Source: Euglena gracilis
Taxonomy: Eukaryota > Euglenida > Euglenophyceae > Euglenales
Length of the DNA: 64,000 nucleotides
NCBI GenBank assembly: GCA_039621445.1
Contig: CP154957.1
Span: forward strand, 28,070,541 to 28,134,540
Direction of reading: 5' to 3'
Part shown: piece by piece, positions 30,448 to 53,280 of the stretch
Layout: every line of letters begins with the position of its first letter
How positions within the stretch are numbered: position 1 is the stretch's first letter
Notes under the pieces: model-generated
The model's database searches: none
What the model saw: the letters and a program-made list of their open reading frames with translations, nothing else
Told to the model about the DNA's origin: nothing
Made by a program: the position numbers and the translations under genes

Positions 30448-33400
30448 CGCGAGGGGTCAAGCCGTCAGCGGCGGTGTAGGTGGCCCGGGCCTTGAAGATG
30501 AAAGGGCCCCGGAAGCCTGGCACCTGTGGGGTGATGCGTGCCGGGGGACGGTTGAAAAAATGGAATGGCCGGCCAAATTTGTTTGGCTGATTTTGAGATG
30601 CAGGTCGAAAACCGCACCATGACCTTACTTTCCATTCCACCCCACCCAAACACAAATCTTCACAGGAGTCAAACCTGACGCCTGAAACCGCCCTGAACAG
30701 GCCCGAATTTACGTTCTTCCCCTTCCACACCACCTCCGAACCACATCCCCCCCAATTTTTTTTCATCCCCAACCAACATCATTTTCCATACCATGGTTCT
30801 TTTTTGTTTTCGTACATACATATGCAGGCACGCACGCATACACATACACACACACACGCTCGCGCGCACACACACACACACACATGCACACACACACACA
30901 CACACACACACATGCACGGACACACACATGTGTGGCCCTGCATGCATACGTGTGTGCGCGCGCGTGAGTGACTGTGTGTGTCTGTGAGTAGTTGTGCGCA
31001 CTCACAGACACAACCACACATGCACATAGTTGTGGATTGTGAGCACCCACAATCCAAGGTAGGCTGAGGAAGGAATACCTTGCGGGCAACGTTCGACAGG
31101 GACAAGACGCACGTGTAGACTTGCCTCATGTTCCGCCCTTCATACAGGTCGTCCACCGCGAACAGTTCAGCCGCTGGGACGCCCCATGCCGAAGCCACCG
31201 ACAGGGGCCAACTTCTCGGAGAAACGGGAGGCACTCGGCCGCCAAACTGTCATTTCTCTGAACGATGACCCCCCCCCTATTGATGCAACACTAATGCAGG
31301 ACTGTGCCATCGGCACCAGGGAGACGTGAAAGGCATGATGGGTCTCTGGCAGGGCTGAACCCCCCCCCCCGAGGGGCAGGGAGGAGTGGGACTCTGCCCC
31401 CACCATGGCACCGCGCATTAAGGATTAAATCCTTCGGCGCTGAAGGAAAATTTTGACCTAAGGATTTTGACCTGGAAATAAGGGAAGGGGGGGTGGGGTG
31501 GTTGGTTTCCCACCCACCAGGATGGGGGTGGGGTGGTCGACCCCCACCCCCCCGCCACCCATGTAAGGCTTTGGGGATTCCTGTACAGCCCTGGTCTTGG
31601 GCTACCGAGGAGGACGTGGTGAAAAGGGAGAAACAGACAGGTCCGCTGTCTTGGTTTATTAACCCCCCCCCAAAAATAAGACCGGGGGTCCATTTCATGG
31701 GTCGGTTGCTGGAAAGCCCGAGGGGGGGTCTTATTCATGGGGGGGTCCATTTTATGGATTTTTGCTGGAAATAGGGTAAAATATGCTGAATTGTGTGAAA
31801 ACAGTCCCAAAATAGCAGATTTACCCCCCCAAAAAGTCCCATTTTTCAAAATTCCGGCGCTTCGCGCCGGCAGGGGGGGTCTTATTCATGGGGGGGGGGG
31901 TCCATTTCATGGATTTTTGCTCGGACCGGCCAGGGGGGGTCTTATTTTTGGGGGGGGTCCATTTTATGGGGGGGGTCTTACTTTTGGGGGGGGGGTTTAG
32001 GGTGCCCGTGGGTCCAATTCGATACTTGTGAAGCCTGGAGTTCTACATAAACAAAATTCTGGATTGCAGAAGGAAGGAGTCTCTTGTCGCTCGCTGCCAT
32101 AGTTGACCAAAGCGTCGGGGGGCCCAGCTCAGAGGCTGGAAAATTTACGCTTGCTGGAAAAAGGCTGCTGGCTGAACCACCCCCCAGGGGTCCCCTGGCT
32201 CAAACTGGGCACCCAAAAAGCGAAACTGCAAACAATGACCCCCCAAACCAGCCAAACATGCAAAAATAAAATTTTCGACCCCCAAATTTGCTCTGGCCAG
32301 CCCTTTCCGACCCATTTTGCCATATTTTTTGGTGGTTCTTTATTTTTGCATCCCTGAAAGCTGAAATTCCGTCATTGTCTGGCTCGAAGGGCTGGAAAAC
32401 AATTAAAACTCATCGATGGGGTGAGGAAGGGGGAAAGGTTGGAAAAAAAAACTGCTGGCCAACTGGACCCCCCCCCCCACAGGGATGGGTTGCCCTCAAG
32501 CTTCAGCGCAGCCCTTCCTCCACATCGGGTGCCCTCTGTGGAAATCAGCCCAAGCAGGCCCCCGGCCACGGCAAGGAACATCTTGATGTTCTCGCGCTGG
32601 TGGAACGGGGAGGCCGTGGTGACCACCTTGGTCACCGCCTTGGGCTGGATGCCGTTCAGCAGCTTGCAGAGGGCCACGCCGCTCTTCAGGGCCGTCGCCA
32701 GGTCGCCCTGTGTGAGGCAGTCACGGTGGACTGGTTGGGCTGGGGGGGGGGGTGGAAAGCCGCCACAGTGCCAGGTGGGCGTGGCTCTTTTTCCGAGACA
32801 GACTCACTGGGGCATGGCGACAGCAGCCAATGCGACCCCCACTCCGCTGTGCTGATGCCAGACTTAGGACCTGGCGGACTGGATTTCAGCAACAAAAAAC
32901 CAGTACCAAACACCCTTCCAATTTTTGGGGTGTGTACAATGAGAACATTAGGGGGATTTTGGGTGATATGGTTGGGTAGGCAGGAACCCTCTCCCTTGCT
33001 TGATGCGGCGCACCCTGGTTGCTCCTGGACTTCCGGAAAATGCTAAAGGGCCCTTTATTTATCTGTTTTAGAACGCGTGGTCCAGGGGTTTCCTTGCAGA
33101 TGAACCACGGGTTCCTGTACCGTCTTGTTATGTATTAAAAACGTCGGATCCTGTGTGCTGCTGATGAGGTGGACGGCGAGACTTATGGATTCTGACTAGC
33201 ACGACACGAGGCGGAAGCGGGAACATGCTGCCGCCTTAAATTTTAAGAAGGCGGGGGGGGGGGGGGCGCTTTCTCTGACGGAGAAGTGGTTCCGATGGAT
33301 GGGGTGGATGGAAGTGGACGCTGTGAGACCCCGTCATCTTCCATCAACCCGAGGAAGTGGGATTCCACTTCTCCCTGCGGGGCGTTTGCCCCAAAGCACC

Positions 33401-35090
33401 AAACCAGTCTGCTTTTTTCGGCTGCTTGGGGTCGAAAAATGGGTGGTTTTCAAATTACCTCGCAAATGATGCTAAGTAAAACAAAAAGATCTGGCGACCT
33501 ATAACGAAACCCTTGGAACACCCTATTCCACCGTGCTTTGCTTTTCCCTAACTCTGTGTATTGCCCGAGTTATGGCCATTTTCATATCGATTTTGATCTG
33601 TTTTGTTTGGGACCATTTTGGACCATTTTTGAGGTCAAAAAATCATGTTTCCAAGGAGCTCGAAAATGAAAATGAATTAAAATGAAATGCGTATCTAACC
33701 TGATCGGAACCCCCCTTCCACCTGCCATAAAACCAAAGGGCTTCCCATACACCCCTTGGGGCGTAGGGTTGCATTTGAGTTCCTGCTTCCTCCTTTCAAA
33801 CTGGCGATTTGCGCTTCCGAAGTCAGTCAGCTGTTTCCTGACGACCCACACCCGTTCACATCATCCATCGTTTGGGCGGGTGGACACCTCGAGCGGCTCG
33901 TCCGTGATCGTCTCAATCCACACCCAGCGGCACGCACCGGAGGGGAAAAGAGGGCGCACCGAACTCATCTGTGCAGCCGCTCAACCCGAACGAACCCAAT
34001 CACGCAATACTCCACACCACCGCAACGGGCGGGCGGGGGGGGGGGGGGGGGCGGCACCCTGCAGGGGAAAATCCACCGGTGCCGAAGGCGCCGAAGGGAA
34101 ATTTTTGATTTAAAAAGGCGCTGCGGGAAAACTGGGAAGGGGTGGGAGCGGTTGGCCCCCCCAACCCACCAACGCCCTCTTCCCCCCCCCCCCCGATGCA
34201 AATGCCCATATCTCCTCTGAAACCCTTGCGGGGTATCGTGTCCATTTAAATTGAGGTCTCTAATGATTCAACAAGGTGGCATTTTTTTTGCAATAGGGCT
34301 CATTTTTAGAAAAGATGTATGCCTCAATGCCTTTTTTGGGGCTTACATAGATCATGGCAAGCCTCTTATTTGCCTGTTCCATTTTTTTGACCAATTTGCA
34401 TTTAAATAGCTGATGAAATACTTGTGGGCCACCTGGCCCTCCGGGGCGGGGCCGGGTCTGCTGCTCCGGGTCCGGTGGGGCCTGGATGAGGAAGTCCTTC
34501 GCAGTGCACTGCTCCACCAGCCCGTCCACCGTCTGGAACGCCTCTTTGCCAGGGCCGGGGGGGGGGGCACCCACCATGCTGTTGCTAAAAGGGGGATCCA
34601 CTGGCTAGCCACTTTCCTGGACACTGGAAAAAGGCCACAAGCTAGAACCCCCTCCCCTGGGGGGGGGTCCAGTGGTCCCCACGACTGGGAAAAAAACAAC
34701 TGGGTGTGCCGAGGCAGAAAAAAGGGTTTTGATGTGTTATATGGCGGATTGTGTTCCAAAAAATCCAAAAAAAGGCCAAAATGGTCATTTTTGGTGAGTT
34801 TTGGGGTCCCAAAATTCTTTCGGAGTCGACAAGCTAGCCCTGCTAGCAGCCCCCCCCCCCCCCCCGCCGGGGGAGTGTCCACTCGGATTTCCACTAGCCA
34901 TATTTGGACTAGCTGCAGTCGAAGCAGAAGCCTGGTACCCGCAGGCTGGGAAACTGCCCCCTGGCCCTGCCCGCGGTAGAACTCGTAGGGGTTGAGGAAG
35001 ACAAGGCCTTTCAGCTTGTCCCCCAGCGCCTGGATGGCGGCCTCGGCGTCGAAGTCCGGGTGCCCCATCGGGGTGGGCATGGGCTGGGGG
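30448..35090 (-). CDS. Calponin-homology (CH) domain protein, multi-exon
   Basis: CH domains bind actin, or microtubules in some families. Likely exons, 5' to 3': about 34990-35085 (GHPDFDAEAAIQALGDKL; unassigned), 34422 to about 34558 (KEAFQTVDGLVEQC), 32565-32707, 31079-31198 and about 30448-30523. The CH domain spans the last three: ALKSGVALCKLLNGIQPKAV, then FHQRENIKMFLAVA, SAWGVPAAELFAVDDLYEG, SNVARK and VPGFRGPFIFK. This matches the transgelin/calponin-type CH domain in order and spacing. The junction between 32565 and 31198 is defined by homology but lacks GT-AG. An R4 repeat and long G/C runs lie in the introns. The terminal exon and any calponin repeats were not identified. Confidence 0.82.
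30830..30925. repeat. (CA)n microsatellite in CH-gene intron
   Basis: Alternating CA with interspersed GC steps, followed by TG/CA-rich sequence to about 31010. Confidence 0.9.
31663..31995. repeat. R3 repeat, copy 2
   Basis: Repeated GGGGGGGTCTTATT and GGGGTCCATTTCATGG units (reverse orientation to copy 1) surround CCGGCGCTTCGCGCCGG at about 31854. Confidence 0.68.
33430..33700 (+). repeat. Diverged single unit of the R8 ~190-bp module
   Basis: It keeps CTCGCAAATGATGC, GGCGACCTA, CCCTTGGAACACCCTATT and GCCCGAGTTATGGCC in the order of the modules at 24370-24740, but at much lower identity. It stands alone, without the 163-bp tandem part. Confidence 0.5.
34605..34922. repeat. R4 intron repeat, copy 2
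   Basis: Same blocks and orientation as 16990-17345, ending TTTGGACTAGCTGCAGTC. It fills most of the intron between the two 5' exons of the CH-domain gene. Confidence 0.72.
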
Positions 35091-35194
35091 AAGAGGTGGC
35101 AGGCATGGGGGGGGGGGTGATGCAGCCCGCTGCGGATCAAATCAGCGGCAAGACAGTTGTTGTTGGTAGCAGTACCCCACCCCCCGGGCAATTG

Positions 35195-35592
35195 TCTCGC
35201 GACAAACTGGGCAGCACAGAGGGGGGGTGACAATTTCCCGGGGTGACAATTGGCCGGCACAGAATTGCCCGGGGGCGTCAATTGCCCACCCATGTAAGCC
35301 ACATTTAAACCAAATGACCAAGAACACCATCTGAAACACAAATAAACACAGGAAAAATGCAGCTATCGTCGTGATATTGTGCAGAGCATTTGGTGTGTGA
35401 AAGTTCTCAGCACGTTGTAGCAAAATACAATATCAATTGATTCATGTCGGCAAAAAGAAAGTTCACAGTGCAATACTGCAAATGGGGGGTGACAAATTGG
35501 GCAGCACAGAAGGGGGTGACAATTTCACAGGGTGACAAATTGGCCGGCACAACCAGAGGTGACAATTGCCCGGGGGCGTCAATTACCCGGGG
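35195..35592. repeat. Direct repeat of a TGACAATT-rich ~95-bp unit
   Basis: 35195-35290 and 35495-35592 both read ...AAATTGGGCAGCACAGA..GTGACAATTTC..GGTGACAA(A)TTGGCCGGCACA..CCCGGGGGCGTCAATT, separated by about 200 bp of unrelated AT-rich sequence. Confidence 0.75.
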
Positions 35593-36745
35593 GCAAGCAC
35601 CTATGACAGATTCCAAGTTTTAGCCCGCGGTCGGCTGCGGTCGGCCGCGGTCGGCTGCGGTCGGCTGCGGTCGGCTGCGGTCGGCAGCGGTCGGCAAAGT
35701 AGTTGGCCGTAGGTGGGGGGCAGGCCAACAAAAAATGAGCATATATCACAATCACACAATCCACTGTTGCCGACTTTTAGCCACTTTTCGCTGCTTTTGG
35801 CCAGTTTTTGATGCTTTTGGATTGCTTTTGGCCACTGTTGCCGACTTTTGGTCGATTTTTGCTGCCTTTGCCCATTATTTCCTGCCTTTTGCTTTCCTTT
35901 GGTCACTTTTGTTGCTTTTGCCCACTTTTTGCTGGGCTTTGGCTGCTTTTGGCCAGCTTTTGCTTTGCTTTGACCTCTTTTGACCACTTTTGGCCTCTTT
36001 AACCCACTTTTGACCACTTTTCTCTGCTGTTGGCCATTTTTACCCACTTCTGGCCACTTTCAGGCCACTTTAAACGTCTTTTTGTTGCTTTTGACATGAA
36101 GAGCAGTCAAACGTGACCTAAAAATGGCTTAAAAGTGGCAAAAAATGGTTAAAATGGCCAAAAGTTCCAAAAGTAGGCAAAAATAACAAAAAAAATGCCC
36201 AAAGTGGTCCAAAAAAGCCAAAAATGGCCCAAAATGACCCTGCTTTTGGCCAATTTGGGTCATTTTAGCAGCTTTTGTTCACTTTTGGCAACAAACTGGC
36301 GCAAAATGCTCAAAATGGTCAAATTGGACCAAAAAGAGACCAAAAAATGGCAAAAATAACAAAAGAAAAGGTCGAAAATGGCTTTAAATGGTCAAAAATG
36401 CCCAAAATGGCACAAAATGGCCCAAGAGCAGGACAACATGGCCCAAAATTACAAGAAGTGGGAAAAAAATGTCAAAATAGGTCAAAATGGGTGAATTATG
36501 GTGACAAATGGGCCAAAAGGGGACAAAAGCGACCAAAAAATGGCCAAAAGTGACCAAAAGAGGCCAAAAGTGACAACATGAGCCAGATGAGCCAGAAAAA
36601 TCTCAACATCTGGGATAAAAATGAGCCTAATTCCTCATTCTCACTGAAAAATTGACATCAATTAGAAAAAAGTTGCGCGGTCGGCTGCGGTCGGCTGCGG
36701 TCGGCTGCGGTCGGCTGCGGTCGGCATAGGTGCCTGCCCGGGGGG
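35585..36745. mobile_element. R9 element: GGTCGGCTGC arrays bounding a giant pseudo-palindrome
   Basis: The left end has CGGGGGCAAGCACCTATG and the right end its inverse (CATAGGTGCCTGCCCGGG). Just inside each lies a 10-bp tandem array of GGTCGGCTGC (35628-35697, 36675-36725) in the same orientation. Between them, 35760-36100 is rich in TTTTGGCCACTTTTG and 36120-36600 in the complement, so the interior folds back on itself. No protein is encoded. Confidence 0.6.
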
Positions 36746-37797
36746 GGGGTATACTAAATGAGGGCAGGGTCCAGAACCATCCCCCCCATGCTAAATTAAC
36801 GCCCACTTAGTTCCATGGTCGTTGGCAGGGTTTGATATACTTCAGTCTTGTGGTCAAGGGAGGGGGTGGGGAGGACAACCTCCACACCTAAACAGCAATA
36901 TGCCAAAATGACTCACAAACCTGGACCACAAATTCAGCAAAAATGCGAGTTTGGGCACTTTCAGGTCAAAATTGGGAAAAAATTGTTGCTAAATTTTTCG
37001 CCGAACCCCAAAAATTGACCTGGGGGTTCATGGGTGGGGGGATCCACACCCCCCATGCTGTCCGCACCCAGCCATGGGCAAAGGGGGGTATCCCCACCTA
37101 AACCCAAGTAAACTCCCCAGAATTTTAGCAACCTGTTGCTGGATTTGGGTTTCCGCCGATCTGCTCAGGATGATTGCTTATATCTGGGGTTGCCGAAATT
37201 TGGGTGTTGTTTGGGTGGGTGGGTACCCCCCGTTTATCAAACCCTGGCTGTTGGCCATGGGTGCAGCACAAGGGGAGCACACAGTGACAAAGTACCTTTT
37301 TTTCGGAAAGAACGGAACCCAAAATGTTTTCGGTGGCGAGCAACCACAGGGAGAGACGCTGAATGAATGCCCAGAGAGAATCAATGGTTGACTTTGGAAA
37401 CCAGAATGGCATGGTGTATTCAAACATGGCCATAATTCCCCAGCATGAAGCCAGGATTTCATGGTGCTGCAGAAAAAAAGACAGCGCAATTAAAATTCAT
37501 GTGTCTTCTGGGTTTCCTGATGTGGTGCTGCCGGGACAAAGATCCAAATGGCTATCCCCCATTTACAGTTGGACTTGTGTGAGGCAGAGGGGCATCCTAC
37601 AAAAAGGAACAAGCACGTCCAGTGGCGCAGGAAGTCGGGTTGAACCAACATAAGCGTTCGGCCCAACAACACACCAGCCTGTGCCTGTCTGTGCAGGTGC
37701 TTGGAGGCACCCACCTCTGTGCAGGCAGAGCTGTCCAAGGCAGCGGCGGCGACCGTGAGGTTCGCCGCACTCCACGGGGAGGGGGAGGGGGGAGGGG
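36746..37797. other. No gene seen
   Basis: AT-rich sequence with G/C runs downstream of the RPC5 stop codon. I see no exon-like codon usage, conserved motif or clear repeat pair. Confidence 0.5.
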
Positions 37798-48429
<10,632 letters not shown>

Positions 48430-49379
48430 ATGCTGCAGAGAAAGAAAACAGAGGTGAAGAGGAAAGGTGGTTCTTGAGAGCCAAAAGACAACTTGGAGAG
48501 GAGGGTCAACTTGACGTGCACACTGCAGGGGGGGGGGTTCTGCGGCAGAGGCCAATGACGTACAGTGAAGAAGCACCTGTAAAGACCACCCTGGGTGTTT
48601 GGGCATTCTCGGAGAATGATCTTCTTCCACATTAGCATGCTTGCATAACCTCCACCCTGCGCTTTCATATGAAATTCCACTGACCAATGTCGAGTCCAGC
48701 CAGACCCTGTTAAAACTTCAAAAATGAATTCAAATGTGGAAGGTGAACCTTTGAAATCAGCCAACCAATCACCCAACCCCAAATTGCGCAACATCCAGCG
48801 TCCCAGCAAAATCAAACTATGCAAAAAAGATTAAAGGCAAATTTCAACATTTACACAAAAAAATGCAAAAAATACGCAAATTTACAAAATTACGCAAAAC
48901 TTTCAAAAATTTGGATGATGCAAAAAAAAAGACAGCCCAAACCGATCTGGGCAATCCAAATCGCGAAAATTGCAAATGGCAATCCAAAAATAGATTGATG
49001 TGCAACTTCTTCCACTCCTGACATATTTCATTTTTCATCCATTTTCTGTCATTTCTTCAGTGACCTATTCTGTGCTTTGTCTTGCCTTTTTTCCTGCTGC
49101 AAATGAGCTTTTCCTGCATGGTCTGGTCGGGAACCTCAGCAGTATTGTTACTCCTTGCATGACCTTGCACACGTTCTTCAGGCTGAAGCAAACACTGTCA
49201 TAAAACAACAACGCATTGTCGTCCAGTCATTCACAAAACACTGAAGCCTGCCCTGGAAAGCAGCCCGTTGTTCGTTCTGCCTGTCCGTTTTGCTCTGCCT
49301 GTCTGGTATGCACAGCCGTCTCGCTGCTCTGTCCCAACAGCGACGTCTCCGGTCCTCGCGGCGGGCATCCTCGCCTTCA
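48430..49379. other. RPC5 upstream region; no further gene assigned
   Basis: Sequence upstream of the RPC5 start codon. A minus-strand stretch at about 49080-49190 (KNVCKVMQGVTILLRFP) could be an exon, but nothing supports it beyond a short open frame. A-rich TGCAAAA repeats occur at 48840-48920. Confidence 0.4.
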
Positions 49380-49857
49380 CCTAACAGGGAAAAGAAAGAT
49401 TGACGATGCGGCAGCCTTCGATCACAAGCTGCCATACATTCGTAGCTGCAGAGCGCGCGAGAAAGCATGACATTCATACAATAAATTTGACACAATTTTG
49501 TTGAATCTCATAACGCATCGCATTGCACCTAATCCCCCCCCGGTCGAACCCCCCCCACACTTCAGATGGCATCGTGGCTGGCCAGTTGGCAGGTGGGAAT
49601 GCCTGCTCTGTGGACTAAGAAAGAAGCCTGCATACAGGAGGCCTGCAACAAGGAGAAACACAAACCGTTAATGTGTGCGCCATCGCAGAGTTTCAACGCC
49701 ATTGTTGAATGCAAGGGGACCTCTCATGCAAACCAAAAGAAAGGCCCCCCCATCCAAAAATCTGCATCCAATCTCAAAATCCTGGAGAAAAAAAGAACAA
49801 ACAGAATGATGGTACTCCTGGTGAATGATAGTGGTCAGGATTATATATACATATATA

Positions 49858-49912
<55 letters not shown>

Positions 49913-50050
49913 GTATATGTATATATATTGACCATGGGATGGGTGTCGACCAGTACACATACTTAGATCAAAAAACGGTACAATGCTTCTGCAGTGGAGT
50001 TCCTCAATCGTGGCTTCAGGGTTGGGAGGGCCACGATGAACCTCTTGGCT
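49380..50050 (-). CDS. Weak candidate exons, unrecognised
   Basis: Three minus-strand segments have plausible splice sites. About 49985-50048 follows GCGTCAG and reads KRFIVALPTLKPRLRN. About 49563-49645 follows a TTGCAG (LVHRAGIPTCQLASHD). About 49390-49455 reads NVWQLVIEGCRIVNLS. No family was recognised and frames across them could not be joined with confidence. A (CATA/TATA)n array lies between them at 49840-49925. Confidence 0.25.
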
Positions 50051-52739
50051 GACGCCAAACTAAACCACTTAATCACACCAAAAAAAAGCATTGGCAATAA
50101 CGCCCTTTGGGATCAAACTGACTATCAAAACAAAGCGAGTGAGAGTGATTGCACACCTCCAGCATCAGGTATCTGAGCCTCTGGCATCACAAGGGCCAGC
50201 CCAACACTGGGGCATCCCAGTGGCGGCACGTTCAAAAAAGACGACCTGCATAAGAGGACAAGATGGTTACGGGTATGGCATTTGTGCCATTGCTTTGAAT
50301 GCGGCGGGATGCGCAGGCTGTCAGAGGCCACAGCGGGGCATGGCTTCCCTGCTTGCCTGCCGTTCGGTCCATTGTTCAATGCGGACCGTATGGCATTGCA
50401 CAGCAACACCACTGCCTGTGGCAGTGCTCAGATGCCCTGAAGGGTGGCTGGAGGGAACCAGCACTCCCCAAATCCAACACCCCCAGGGGGGGGGGGAGTC
50501 GCCCACCCACACAAAACTGGCCGAAAATCCGTGAAAAGATTTTCGGGTCTGGTCCATGTCTGGAGTGGACTGACCCATAGCGCACCTCCCAGCAGCGCAG
50601 CACCCTCGGGGGTGGGATCACGCAGGGTTAACAGGGCACCAGGGTGGCGTCCAAACCCTGCGCTGAACAATTTGTGCAACCCATGCCTTTCTCCTGGGCG
50701 TTGTTCCTGTAACCATGGTGCTGCCAACCCCCAGGTCACAATACCATGTCGCACACACGGCCAGTGCGCTCCAGAACAACGCAAACGTCGATGGTGAGTT
50801 TCATGCACCAAAATTTACTGAAAATGCTGCGTAATTCCACAGACCACGTCGTATCTATGGGGCACACCTTCAAAAAAAACTGGAAACGTTATTATATATT
50901 ATTGTTTATGTTGCCAAAACAACAAAAAACATTAAACACCATGAAAGAACCCTCGCTTCAGAATTCAAACGTCGGGCGTGAACGATCGCTGTGTGAGATC
51001 GCACATAGAATATGAATATGAATGTGCACATTCCAAGCCCATTGCTTGGGTTCTGGCTGTACTGCTGGCTGTTGGACACAAAGGAGGAGCCGAGAATGCA
51101 CCGAGGCATATTCGCACATTCATCTTAGGGAAACAACGTGCAGGCCTGCATTCTCAAAAATGGGGTTTGCTGTTGCTTCAGACCAGCCTGCTGGTTTCCA
51201 CTCAGGTAATCTGTCGGTTGACAAAGCGAAATGCAATATCGCTTTGGGGAGTGTTTCGTGGGCTGTGCCTCCATCCTGCGCAAGCACCTTTGGTCACCCA
51301 CCCCTGTGGGTCCTGCATCGCCCGGCATCGCCCTGCATCGCCTTAGAGATCCCCAATGGTGCCCTTTTTTTGCTTCTTGGTTGTTATCGAGTGCTTGAGG
51401 TCACTTCTGGCCCTTTTGTGCTGCCTTTTGTCACTCTTGACCCTTTGTGTTTGTTTTGGGTCACTTTTGGTCACTTTTGGTTGATTTTGACCTGTGTTTC
51501 TCCCCTGCATCGACTTCAATACCGCATTCCGCGCTGCATAAGCCGCATCCCCGCACTGGAGTGGATCCCCGCAGCCGCATCTGCTCCAGTAGCCACATCC
51601 TCGCATCTGTGCCCACATCCCCGCATCCACTAGCCGAATCCCACACCCCAAAGAGGCACAAAATAGCCAAAAGTTGTCAATAATGGGCCAAAATAACCCC
51701 CCAAAAAATGGCCCAAATCACCAAAAAAAAATGCCGAAAATGCCTTCAAATGGCTGCGAGTTTGCACCTCAGCCCAAAACCCCCAAATCGGCCAGAACCT
51801 TTAAAATCTGCATTTCAAATTTCATCCACCTGGCCTTTGGTCGGGGTGGACACCCATGAAGCACCTGCTCTTGAGGCAGGAGGGTCCAGCCATACACTCT
51901 CCCTTGGGAGTGAAGCCCCCTCCGGCTTTGGAAAGCACGTTATGCTGAGCTGCCAGCGGGTGAAGAGTGGATGCGAATTTGTGTCTGATGTTGAAAATGA
52001 TGACACAGCCACTTGGGCCGATGGCATCATTTTAAAAAGTACTCTTGGAATGTTTCCGGACCAGGCTTCTCACTATTTATCGATCTGCGCAATGTGAACA
52101 AAGAACAACCATGAACGGTCCTGACAAACATTTGTTGTTCTGTCCCAAGAGTGGTGGCACGATACAAAATTTTCTGGCAACACCACCAATTGCCATTCGC
52201 CCTTGAATGGCAATCACTGGCTCAAATATTTTGGTGAACCCAGAACAATCAAATTTGTTTGTGCTGGAAGAAAACGATGAAACTTGTTTGAAAGATGACA
52301 ACAACAAGGACACAGACAAAATGGCTGCTCCTGGTGTCACCAGACGTTGACATCTGGTAAAGTTGCCAACTAAAGATGAGAGGATATCCCAACGCCACCG
52401 AACTGTGGGAGTTGAATGCTGCACTGTCAGTCGATTCAAGCGCCACTGGGGAGGCACTGGGGCAAAATCGAACGCAGCAATGACAAGCGCGGACTGTGTG
52501 TCCAAACGACATGCTGTGATACCTTGCAGCGAGGCAATGCGCCATAATGTGCACCAGGCAAGGGGTGCCTGCACCCAGCAGGACAAACAGTCCCACCAGA
52601 GTTAATAAGCCGTTCCATAGCGAAAATCGCCTGAGAGCCTGCGGCCGGGAGGCCACAAATGTGGTCGCTCCAAAAGAGCGCCACGCATATGCCTCGCTCA
52701 GGCCTCCGAGGGCCTGGGAGCACCCTGAGGGTTTCTCTC
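50051..52739. other. No gene assigned; GGTCAC/CCAAAA-rich inverted tract at 51380-51740
   Basis: 51380-51490 carries TTTTGGTCACTTTTGG-like motifs and 51650-51740 carries complementary GGCCAAAA motifs, as in the R9 interior. CCCGCATC repeats lie between. A G/C-run repeat with CACCCACCC and a TTTTCGG core occurs at 50470-50590. Nothing else is supported. Confidence 0.4.
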
Positions 52740-53205
52740 TTAGCCCTCGAAGGGAATGACGACGGCGCCGGCGCAGAGGTCGGCCGTCAAGTCGTCGACC
52801 GCGCTGGCGCTGCTCGGGGGCACGAAGGCCACCACCTGGACGCCCCCCCGGGCGGCCCGGATGGCGCCGTGGATGTCCAGCGCGTCCCGCAGCTCCCCCC
52901 TGCGGCGAAAGTGGCAAAAAAAAATTGCTGAAAAATACGGACGGCACCCGAAGGCTCGGGGTGCGAGTACCCAAATTAAGCCGCCGGTCCTGGGGTCGCA
53001 GCACCAACCCCTGGGGGAGGGGGTGGCCTGAGCTGTCGGTTGCTCAGCAGAACTGCCGCGGGTTTAGCCCACAAAATGGGGCGCTGGGGGCGAGGCATGG
53101 GGTGCGAAACAACCGCGCCATGCAATTCTGGGAAAATTGCCATGGAAAGCTCCATGGGACGCAGGGTCACTGCGTAAATCTCTCTTCTGAATCGGTGTTG
53201 CTGGG

Positions 53206-53280
<75 letters not shown>

